DNA of 8,710 nucleotides from Tannerella sp. oral taxon 808 (GTDB taxonomy: Bacteria > Bacteroidota > Bacteroidia > Bacteroidales > Tannerellaceae): positions 1 through 8,710 of the forward strand of contig MIQB01000082.1 in the NCBI GenBank assembly GCA_002890585.1. Reading direction: 5' to 3'. This document shows positions 1-5,499 of this stretch, one piece after another. Each line of letters begins with the position of its first letter. Position 1 is the first letter of the stretch. The notes below the pieces were generated by a model, which was not told the origin of the DNA, did no database searches, and saw nothing but the letters and a program-made list of their open reading frames with translations. The translations under genes and the position numbers were made by a program.

Positions 1-73
1 CTTTTCTTCCCTTGATGGAAGAAAAGAAGCAAAAGAAGATCAAGGCGTCAGGGACGCCGGCCAAGTTGGTCGG
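1..73. repeat. Cluster of three consecutive hairpins downstream of the leftward operon
   Basis: Three inverted repeats lie end to end. The first is CTTTTCTTCC (1-10) with GGAAGAAAAG (17-26), a perfect 10-bp stem with a 6-nt loop. The second is GGCGTC (44-49) with GACGCC (53-58), a 3-nt loop. The third is CCGGCC (57-62) with GGTCGG (68-73), which has one G-T pair. The second and third share bases 57-58 and cannot both form fully. The first loop, with its flank CCTTGAT (10-16), can also pair with ATCAAGG (39-45), so two alternative folds exist. AAAAGAAG occurs twice, at 22-29 and 31-38. The position, just beyond the stop codon of the last leftward gene, suits a terminator or an intergenic repeat element. 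A U-tract cannot be judged because the sequence ends here. Confidence 0.5.
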
Positions 74-127
74 GTACCAAGAGGGTATGAAAAATTGGGT
101 GGACAGACAGGCCTGCTCCTACTTCCT

Positions 128-155
128 ACTACTTCAAACTACCCTTTACTACTTC
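128..155. repeat. Short direct repeat ACTACTTC across the stop codon of the BtrH-like gene
   Basis: ACTACTTC occurs at 128-135 and again at 148-155. The stop codon (TAG, complement of 139-141) lies between the two copies. Slippage or recombination here would alter only the last few residues. No function is proposed. Confidence 0.35.
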
Positions 156-1161
156 TCACGACGCGTTCCAGATCCGTGAAGAGCTGGCGCTCCATGTCGC
201 CGATGGCCTTCAGGTCGGTGCCGAGCGTGCGATAGTCGATGTCGGCCGAAGAGCGGTTCTTGCAGACGCGCCCGGCGTCGGCGGCGAAGCGTCGCCATTG
301 GTCGCCGATGTGGGTCAGGCGGGCGGAGAGCTCGTCGAGGGCGCGGATGCCGGTCACGTCGGCAGCCTCCTGTAGGAAGGCGGCGTAGAGGAAGCGGAAG
401 CCGGCGCCGCCCGTGCCGATCTCCTCCATCATGCGGATCAGTTGGGCTAAGTGGAGCGCGGCACGCTTCGGCCCGTACTGCTGCGGGAAGCGGGGGATCT
501 GCCGGCCGAGGTAGTCGAACGTGTTGATGCCGACCCAAGGCACTGGCCCGGGCTGGTGGATCATGCGGTTACAGTTCGTGAGGATCGCGCGGCGCACAAG
601 CGGCGGCAGGTCGGGCGTATGTCGGGGCAGCGAGCGGATGTAGTAGAGCTTGCCCATGGGCGGGTAGGTGCCGCGGGCGAAGCGGGCGCGCATCATGTCG
701 TGCGACGAGAGGCGTACCTTCTCCATCGCGATCGGGTCGCTGACTAAGTAGTCGTCGCCGTCTTTGCCGAACACGGCGATGTTGTGTGCGTTGAAATGGA
801 AGCGGTATTCGGCCGGCATGTAGGGCAGGAAGTACATGCTCACCACGACGCCCGTGGGTGTGCCCTCGGCCAGCAGGCTGTCGAGCTTGCGTTCGGCCCG
901 CGCGGGGCTGAAGTAGATGTGCCGTTCCGTGCCGAAGCCAAGCAGGCGCGTGGCGCGCGAGAAGATCATGCCGGGCAGTGGCCGAAACGACGTCACGGGG
1001 AAGCCGGCCAGTCGGATGAAGGGCAAGTGGACGAAGTAGAGCGAGGCGGAGAGGCCGAAGAGGAGCGGTTCGGAGTAGTCGTAGCCGTAGAAATGCAGCA
1101 GGTTGCGGGTGACGCCGTTCTCGCAGTGGGCGGCGGGGCGGTGGTCGAAGGGAATCTCCAT
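139..1161 (-). CDS. BtrH N-terminal domain protein (DUF4872-like C-terminus), predicted acyltransferase
   Basis: The protein has 340 residues from the ATG. A GTG three bases upstream is also possible, giving 341. The opening FDHRPAAHCENG followed by LLHFYGYDYSEPLLFGLSAS is the typical start of the BtrH_N family. The namesake BtrH transfers an acyl group from a carrier protein to an aminoglycoside in butirosin synthesis. Cys13, His126 (in NAHNIAVFG) and Asp142 (in VSDP) are spaced like the Cys-His-Asp of a papain or C39-type fold and are the likely catalytic residues. The C-terminal half (about 170-340) is helical and would match DUF4872. The ATG overlaps the upstream stop codon as TGATG, so translation is probably coupled to the small protein before it. 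In a DarA/DarB context the role could be acyl transfer to or from the resorcinol product, which is inference. The family call is fairly secure, the substrate is unknown. Confidence 0.8.
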   Translation of the reverse strand: MEIPFDHRPAAHCENGVTRNLLHFYGYDYSEPLLFGLSASLYFVHLPFIRLAGFPVTSFRPLPGMIFSRATRLLGFGTERHIYFSPARAERKLDSLLAEGTPTGVVVSMYFLPYMPAEYRFHFNAHNIAVFGKDGDDYLVSDPIAMEKVRLSSHDMMRARFARGTYPPMGKLYYIRSLPRHTPDLPPLVRRAILTNCNRMIHQPGPVPWVGINTFDYLGRQIPRFPQQYGPKRAALHLAQLIRMMEEIGTGGAGFRFLYAAFLQEAADVTGIRALDELSARLTHIGDQWRRFAADAGRVCKNRSSADIDYRTLGTDLKAIGDMERQLFTDLERVVRSSKG

Positions 1162-1556
1162 CACACGCTCCTCAGTTCGTCCACGGTGATGCGCAGCGCG
1201 TCGGCGTATCGTGCCAAGGTCTGTTCGTCGAGCTGCATGAAGGCGTCGTAGGCGAGGTGCTTCTTCACCTTGCGTTTGGGGATGCCGGCGTAGGCGGCCA
1301 GCATGGCGGGGTCTTGCAGGTTCTTCGTCATGTGGTACGCCAGCGGACTGGCCTCGTGGCGGCGCACTTGCTCGCGGATGGCCTCGCAGGATTCGCGGAT
1401 GTCGTCCCAGACGACGTCTAACAGGTCGTTCTTCACCGACCAGCCGCCGCTGACGACGCTCTGGTAGCGCCCATCTTCGTCGACGGCGTAGGCCACGTCG
1501 CGGATCACGCCGCCGGCCATGTATTTCAGGTCTTGGGGTACTTCGTTTATCGTCAT
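1161..1556 (-). CDS. Small conserved-type protein with helix-turn-helix-like C-terminus
   Basis: The protein has 131 residues and no signal peptide or membrane segment. The first part (about 18-70) looks like a small strand-helix domain (RDVAYAVDEDGRYQSVVSGGW, then a helix rich in acidic and basic residues). Residues 84-128 (AMLAAYAGIPKRKVKKHLAYD... ARYADALRITVDEL) resemble an XRE/lambda-type helix-turn-helix, with the basic PKRKVKKH where a recognition helix would lie. It could be a DNA-binding regulator of the cluster, or an adaptor that has borrowed the fold. The gene follows a 175-bp gap filled with hairpin repeats and its stop overlaps the start of the BtrH-like gene, which points to a paired function. 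No upstream in-frame start was seen; ATG at 1554-1556 is used. I do not recognise a named family. Confidence 0.75.
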   Translation of the reverse strand: MTINEVPQDLKYMAGGVIRDVAYAVDEDGRYQSVVSGGWSVKNDLLDVVWDDIRESCEAIREQVRRHEASPLAYHMTKNLQDPAMLAAYAGIPKRKVKKHLAYDAFMQLDEQTLARYADALRITVDELRSV

Positions 1557-1601
1557 CGTGTGTGTGCTATTCTTTCATTTATATATAGGAAGCGTTTGCG
1601 G

Positions 1602-1723
1602 CAGTAGCGCGCAAGCACCTTGTACAGTAGCGTACAAGCATCGTGTACAGTAGCGTACAAGCACCTTGTACAGTAGCGTACAAGCGCCTTGTACAGTAGC
1701 GTACAAGCATCGTGTACGGTAGC
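1602..1723. repeat. Five tandem 23-bp repeats forming a row of hairpins
   Basis: Units run 1602-1624, 1625-1647, 1648-1670, 1671-1693 and 1694-1716, followed by a decayed start of a sixth (1717-1723). Each begins CAGTAGCG(T/C)(A/G)CAAGC. Across unit junctions the sequence CTTGTAC-AGTAGC-GTACAAG makes a 7-bp stem with a 6-nt loop. It is perfect at 1619-1638, 1665-1684 and 1688-1707, and has a mismatch at the alternating junctions, which read CGTGTAC. The array fills most of the gap between the ketosynthase stop codon (1732) and the start of the small helix-turn-helix-like gene (1556), and it would be transcribed with the operon. Possible roles are transcript processing or stabilisation, partial termination, or binding sites for a dimeric protein. 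Confidence 0.85.
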
Positions 1724-1731
1724 CATTGGCT

Positions 1732-2877
1732 TTACACCACCGTCAGCAGCGCGAAGGAATACGAGAAGCGCGCGCTCTCGGGCACCATCAGCAGGATGCG
1801 TTGCCCCTGACGGAGTCGGCCCGTCTGACGTAGCCCGTCGAGCATGGCGAAGGCCGAGACGGAGGCCACGTTGCCGATCTCGGGCAGGTTGACGTACCAG
1901 CGTTCGGCGGGGATGTCGTAGCCCAAACGCGCTAACTCGTCCTCGATCTTCTTCTTGAAATACATCGACGAGAGGTGCGGCAGGAACCAGTCGACCGACG
2001 AGGGGTCGAAGGCGCGCTTCTTAGCCACCCGGCGGAGGAAGTCGCCGCCCAACCGGACGATGTTGTGCTCCAAGATGCGCGTGTCCTGCTTCAGGGCGAA
2101 GAGCGACCGCGACAGCCATTCGGCCTCGGGATACTGCGCCCAACCGACGAGCTGCCCCTCGGCGTCCTTCTCGCCGCCGGCGTACATGCACGTCTCCACC
2201 CGGTCGGCGTACGATGTGCCCTCGATCCACTCGATGCGGAAGGCCAGCCGACCGTCCGTCGGAGGCTCGTGCCCGAGCAATAGCGCCGCGCTGCCGTCTG
2301 ACAGCATCCAGCGCAGAAACTCCTTCTCGAAAGCCAAGATGGGCTTCTCCATCAGCTGGTCGATCAGCTCCGCCTCACGCTCGAAATAACGTGCCTGCAT
2401 CCAGGCCGAGAGTCGCTCGGAGGCCACGCACACGGCCCGCTGGGCGTCGCCCGTGCACATCGAGAGCCAGGCGTACTTCAGCGCGTGCATGCCCGTGCAG
2501 CACGATCCGGCAAAGGAGACGACCTCCGCGCCACCATCGCCACCGAGCGCGCCGTGCACCATCACGCCGTGTGAGGGCATGAGCTGTTCGGGCGAGGCGG
2601 TGCCGCAGGCCAGCAGGTCGATCTCGGCGGGCGTCATCGCGGCCTCCGCGAGCAGTCGGCGTACGGCCAGCGCGGCCATCTCGACGTTCGTATGCGTCAC
2701 GCGGCCGTCCTTGTCTAATGCGTAATAGCGGCTGCGAATGCCATTCTTCTCTAACACCAAGCGCTTGGCGATGGACGATTTCGGATTAACGAGTCCGATA
2801 TAATGCTCCATCTCTTCGTTGCGTACCGGGGCGTTGGGGAAGAAGGTGGAGAGGTGGGTGATGTAGATGTATTTCAT
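1732..2877 (-). CDS. darB: DarB-like 3-oxoacyl-ACP synthase III family ketosynthase
   Basis: The protein has 381 residues, within the usual KAS III range or slightly longer. It has a thiolase fold with the full catalytic triad: Cys127 in GSCCTGM, His301 in WFLPHLSSMYFKKK and Asn336 in PEIGNVASVSAF. GDGGAEVVSF before the Cys and MLSDGSAALLL (191-201) are further family landmarks. In resorcinol-producing clusters a KAS III of this type (DarB) joins two 3-oxoacyl thioesters and closes the ring to a cyclohexanedione, which DarA helps convert to the 2,5-dialkylresorcinol. The neighbouring DarA-like gene is the main reason for choosing DarB over a housekeeping FabH. Intact triad residues argue for an active enzyme. 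The start is ATG at 2875-2877, after a 160-bp repeat-rich gap. Alternative: a KAS III making a different 3-oxoacyl product. Confidence 0.82.
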   Translation of the reverse strand: MKYIYITHLSTFFPNAPVRNEEMEHYIGLVNPKSSIAKRLVLEKNGIRSRYYALDKDGRVTHTNVEMAALAVRRLLAEAAMTPAEIDLLACGTASPEQLMPSHGVMVHGALGGDGGAEVVSFAGSCCTGMHALKYAWLSMCTGDAQRAVCVASERLSAWMQARYFEREAELIDQLMEKPILAFEKEFLRWMLSDGSAALLLGHEPPTDGRLAFRIEWIEGTSYADRVETCMYAGGEKDAEGQLVGWAQYPEAEWLSRSLFALKQDTRILEHNIVRLGGDFLRRVAKKRAFDPSSVDWFLPHLSSMYFKKKIEDELARLGYDIPAERWYVNLPEIGNVASVSAFAMLDGLRQTGRLRQGQRILLMVPESARFSYSFALLTVV

Positions 2878-2900
2878 TAGGGGGTGAGGGATTGTTGAGG

Positions 2901-2988
2901 TGTTTGTTTGTTTATCTGTTTAGGTGTTTAGGTGTTTATCTGTTTATCTGTTTAGGTGTTGGGATTGTTTAGGCGTTTAGGTGTTATC
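2901..2988. repeat. Degenerate 8-bp tandem repeat TGTTTA(GG/TC)
   Basis: About eleven consecutive octamers are visible. TGTTTATC occurs at 2909-2916, 2933-2940 and 2941-2948. TGTTTAGG occurs at 2917-2924, 2925-2932, 2949-2956 and 2966-2973. Variants include TGTTGGGA (2957-2964) and CGTTTAGG (2974-2981). The tract is far more AT-rich than the neighbouring genes. It lies between the stop of the DarA-like gene (3038) and the start of the ketosynthase (2877). The edge TGTTTGTTTGTT (2901-2912) is perfectly complementary to AACAAACAAACA (3021-3032), so the tract could be held in the loop of a large hairpin. Copy number may vary by slippage; no function is known. Confidence 0.8.
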
Positions 2989-3037
2989 ATCGACTCAACA
3001 AGTGAACAACCCAACGTCTCAACAAACAAACAACTCA

Positions 3038-3961
3038 TCAACTCAACATCAAGCATACTTCCCGGCGGGCCTTCTTTAACGCGGCGCGGCGCAGCGGGTA
3101 GGTGAGCCAATAGAACAGTAGGCCGAAGGGCGAGACGGCGTATAACACGAAGAAGAGGTAGGCTTTGAAGAGGCGCAGCCGTCCCCGCCGACGTGGATCG
3201 CCCGCGCCGCCCCGACGCCGTACGAAGTGCGCCCAACGACCCCACATGCGGTAGCCATTGCGTTCAATAAAGTAGAGGTGGGGGATGAAGATGACGGCGC
3301 CCTCGCGCATGAGTCGCTCCTGAAGTTGCTCCCACTGCCCGTCGTAGAGTGTGCGGAGGATGGTGAGGCCGAAGCGATCGGCGTCGGCCACGTCGCGCTG
3401 CGAGACGCCCGCGGCGGGCAACAGGCGAGTGGCCTCCTTGCGTCCGTAGAACAGCCAACGGATGATGGTCAGCACGCTGACGAGGTTCGGCGCACGGTCG
3501 TGCAGCTCGATGAAGCCGACGTAACGGGCACCGATCTCACGCAGGTAACGACGCGTTTCGCTTTGCGTCATCACCCACATGTTGCGGCAACCGTTGACGA
3601 AGACGACGGGTCGGCCGCGGAGGTAGGCGCGCACTTCGGGCGACTGGAAGAAGGCGTGCAGCGGCGTGGAGAGCGAGAGGTACCAGCTCTGACCGGCCAC
3701 GATGACTAAGTCGGCTTCGGCCACCGCACCGCTCAGGTCTATCGGCTCGATGGCGCAGGCGATGCCGAGGCGCGACTCGGGAAAGACTTGAAAGAATGCC
3801 TCCGACGACCACGGAAAAGGGTAAGCCGTCACGGGGCGGATCTCCCGCCAGACGACGCGACAGCCGGCCGCCTCAAGCGGCGCACAGAGGCTCCGGGCGA
3901 TGGCGAGTGCCTGCCCGGTCTGGGTGTAATAAAAGACTGCAACGGTGAGTGTGCGTGCCAT
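3038..3961 (-). CDS. darA: DarA-like flavodoxin-fold protein (dialkylresorcinol biosynthesis)
   Basis: The protein has 307 residues. The N-terminal TLTVAVFYYTQTGQALAIARSL has the flavodoxin-type phosphate-binding loop YYTQTGQ (11-17) after the first strand. ADLVIVAGQSWYLSLSTPLHAFF (83-105) and GRPVVFVNGCRNMWV (116-130) are the next core strand-loop elements of a flavodoxin/NAD(P)H-oxidoreductase fold. Such proteins next to a KAS III are annotated as DarA, thought to aromatise the cyclohexanedione made by DarB. Residues about 264-290 (LFKAYLFFVLYAVSPFGLLF...) are strongly hydrophobic between basic flanks, so the C-terminus probably anchors the enzyme to the inner membrane, fitting a lipid-like substrate. 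The gene starts 18 bp after the radical SAM stop, in an apparent operon. FMN binding and the exact reaction are inferred from family and context. Confidence 0.78.
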   Translation of the reverse strand: MARTLTVAVFYYTQTGQALAIARSLCAPLEAAGCRVVWREIRPVTAYPFPWSSEAFFQVFPESRLGIACAIEPIDLSGAVAEADLVIVAGQSWYLSLSTPLHAFFQSPEVRAYLRGRPVVFVNGCRNMWVMTQSETRRYLREIGARYVGFIELHDRAPNLVSVLTIIRWLFYGRKEATRLLPAAGVSQRDVADADRFGLTILRTLYDGQWEQLQERLMREGAVIFIPHLYFIERNGYRMWGRWAHFVRRRGGAGDPRRRGRLRLFKAYLFFVLYAVSPFGLLFYWLTYPLRRAALKKARREVCLMLS

Positions 3962-3979
3962 CCTGTGGGTCTCCGTCCG

Positions 3980-5260
3980 TCAGTTGGCTTTGATGTTGCG
4001 GACTACGTCGTGGCCGAACGACTTGTTGGCCAAGGCGCGATTGCGGGGGCGGTAGGTGCCGTCCTCCATCTCGCGCATGACGACTTGCGTGAAGAGGCGG
4101 AACATCTTCTGCTCCTGACTCTCGTCGTGATAGAACGTGTCCCAGGCGTATTCGTAGAGCTCTTGCAGCCGTTCGGCGGACATCTTCTTGGGGTGGAAGA
4201 CGACCTGCCCGGCGTTGTAGTGATCCCAATCGAAGTCGAAGATGCGCCCCTGACGGAGGTAGTCGTCGTAGCCCTTGGTGTGGGGGAAGGGCGTCATGAC
4301 GGTGAACTCGGCCAGGTCGAGGTCGATCTCGAGGAGGAAGTCGATGAGGCGCTTGATGTCGTCTTCGGACTGGTTGTCGAGGCCGAGGAGGATGGTGCCC
4401 TCGACGCCGATGCCGTGGTCGTGGTAACGCTTGACGCGCTCGCGGATGTAGTTCGAGGTGTCGTAGACGGCTTGATAGACATACCAGGCGCCGGCCTGTG
4501 CGGCCAGGTCGAGCACCTTCGGGTCGTCCTCGATGGTGTGGCTGATCCACTTCTTTTTGAAGGGGATCATCTCGCGAAAGAGGTCCATCTCCCACTGCTT
4601 GTTTTGGGCCAGTGAGTTGTCGACGATGAAGAGGCGGTTGTTGTCGATCGAGGCGAGGTCTTCGATCACCTTATCCATCGGCCGGGGGCGGAAGATGCGC
4701 CCGCCGAGGTAGGCCACGGCGCAGGGGTAGCAGCTGAAGCGGCAACCGCGCGAGGCGTGAAAGAGGTCGACCATCTGCACGCCTTTGTGGTTGTAGAGGT
4801 GGCGTTTGTAGAGGTCGCGGCGGGCGGGGCCGACGTCCTCGATGGCCGGCTGGCGGGTCATGTAGTTATAGACGCGCTTGAGCTGGCCGCGGCGCCAATC
4901 GTCGATCACCTCTTGCATACGCCCCTCGGACTCGCCGAGGAAGACGGCGTCGGCGTGCTCCATCGTCTCTTCGGCATGAAGCATGGTCGAGATGCCCCCG
5001 AAGAGCACCTGCTTGCCGCGTCGGCGGTATTCGTCGGCGATGGCCCAGCCGCGCTTGACCTGCGTGCTGAGCATCATGGAGATGGCTACGAGGTCGCACT
5101 CCTCGTCGAAGTCGAGCGGCTCGACATTCTCGTCCGTGAACGACACGTCGACGTCCTCGGGCAGGGTGGCGGCAAACACGACCGGCCCGTGCGGGGGCAG
5201 GTTGAACGTGGTTTGGCCCTTCAGTTTCTTCCATTTCGGATAGATCAATTTCAGCTTCAT
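3980..5260 (-). CDS. Cobalamin-binding-domain radical SAM enzyme (class B type)
   Basis: The protein has 426 residues. Residues about 1-135 form a B12-binding-type Rossmann domain: ECDLVAISMMLSTQVKRGWAIADEYRRRG, then VLFGGISTMLHAEETMEHADAVFLGESEG, the usual GG...GE pattern. A DxHxxG cobalamin-ligand motif is not visible, as is common in this class. HASRGCRFSCYPC contains the CX3CX2C cluster motif (Cys173, Cys177, Cys180), which binds the 4Fe-4S cluster that activates S-adenosylmethionine. The radical SAM barrel continues to about 320, where VEGTILLGLDNQ fits the late-barrel strand. The C-terminal region (about 320-426) is helical and resembles that of B12 radical SAM methylases. It is the first gene of the leftward operon and is followed closely by the DarA-like gene, so methylation or other C-H modification of a resorcinol lipid is a reasonable guess. 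The substrate is unknown. Confidence 0.88.
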   Translation of the reverse strand: MKLKLIYPKWKKLKGQTTFNLPPHGPVVFAATLPEDVDVSFTDENVEPLDFDEECDLVAISMMLSTQVKRGWAIADEYRRRGKQVLFGGISTMLHAEETMEHADAVFLGESEGRMQEVIDDWRRGQLKRVYNYMTRQPAIEDVGPARRDLYKRHLYNHKGVQMVDLFHASRGCRFSCYPCAVAYLGGRIFRPRPMDKVIEDLASIDNNRLFIVDNSLAQNKQWEMDLFREMIPFKKKWISHTIEDDPKVLDLAAQAGAWYVYQAVYDTSNYIRERVKRYHDHGIGVEGTILLGLDNQSEDDIKRLIDFLLEIDLDLAEFTVMTPFPHTKGYDDYLRQGRIFDFDWDHYNAGQVVFHPKKMSAERLQELYEYAWDTFYHDESQEQKMFRLFTQVVMREMEDGTYRPRNRALANKSFGHDVVRNIKAN

Positions 5261-5283
5261 CTCTGACTGTTATTTATAAGAAA

Positions 5284-5297
5284 AGCGCGCAAATGTA
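5284..5297 (-). promoter_or_regulatory. Candidate leftward promoter for the biosynthetic operon
   Basis: On the minus strand TACATTTG (5297 to 5290) matches the Bacteroidota -7 consensus TAnnTTTG. The expected start of transcription is near 5284, about 24 nt before the radical SAM start codon. No TTG is present 19-21 nt upstream; that place is taken by the C-tract (complement of 5315-5324). The promoter may be weak, need an activator, or depend on tract length. Confidence 0.5.
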
Positions 5298-5314
5298 ACC
5301 GGCTATGCTAATTC

Positions 5315-5324
5315 GGGGGGGGGG
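5315..5324. repeat. Homopolymer of ten G residues in the divergent promoter region
   Basis: The plus strand reads ten consecutive G residues. The tract lies 18-27 bp upstream of the candidate -7 box of the leftward operon, overlapping the expected -33 position, and nearly 90 bp upstream of the candidate rightward -33 element. Tracts of this length slip readily in bacteria and often cause promoter phase variation. The length could also be a sequencing or assembly error. Confidence 0.85.
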
Positions 5325-5360
5325 CGATTGAAGGCTTGGACAGGGCTCTATTGCCTTTAG

Positions 5361-5378
5361 ACACCTTCGTCGAAGTGT
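5361..5378. promoter_or_regulatory. Imperfect dyad, possible operator
   Basis: ACACCTTCG (5361-5369), T, CGAAGTGT (5371-5378) is a near-palindrome with one extra C in the left arm. It lies between the two divergent promoters, about 35 bp upstream of the rightward -33 element. A dimeric regulator could bind here. It does not resemble a Fur box. The only evidence is the symmetry. Confidence 0.3.
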
Positions 5379-5412
5379 TTTATGGCGGCTGTCCTTCCCC
5401 AATTATTAGGGA

Positions 5413-5450
5413 TTGTAGGCGGCTTACACGCCCATCTACATTTGCGGCCG
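5413..5450 (+). promoter_or_regulatory. Candidate rightward promoter for the TonB receptor operon
   Basis: TTG (5413-5415), 21 bp, then TACATTTG (5437-5444) fits the Bacteroidota promoter consensus (TTTG/TTG, 19-21 bp, TAnnTTTG). Transcription would begin near 5450, giving a leader of about 50 nt. That leader contains two copies of ATCGGCC (5464-5470 and 5475-5481). No recognisable Fur site was found around it. Confidence 0.55.
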
Positions 5451-5499
5451 CATTTTTAACACCATCGGCCGGGGATCGGCCTTAAATCAGAAAAGAATA

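Noticed and set aside
784..1251. 155-codon plus-strand open frame opposite the BtrH-like gene
   Set aside because: It overlaps two coupled genes on the other strand, and its composition is that of an antisense frame without motifs.
1602..1723. CRISPR array
   Set aside because: The 23-bp units are directly adjacent with no unique spacers, and no cas genes are nearby.
3873..4595. 240-codon minus-strand open frame in another frame of the radical SAM gene
   Set aside because: The product is dominated by Arg, His and Pro, typical of a shifted frame in high-GC DNA, and overlaps a gene with clear catalytic motifs.
3788..4615. Long plus-strand open frame (275 codons) opposite the radical SAM and DarA-like genes
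   Set aside because: The translation is a low-complexity run rich in Val, Glu, Asp and Leu, as expected from the antisense of a GC-rich gene. It crosses the boundary of two clearly real genes and has no recognisable domain.
5261..5499. Fur box for iron control of the receptor operon
   Set aside because: No stretch resembling the GATAATGATAATCATTATC-type operator was found, so iron regulation is not claimed from the sequence.
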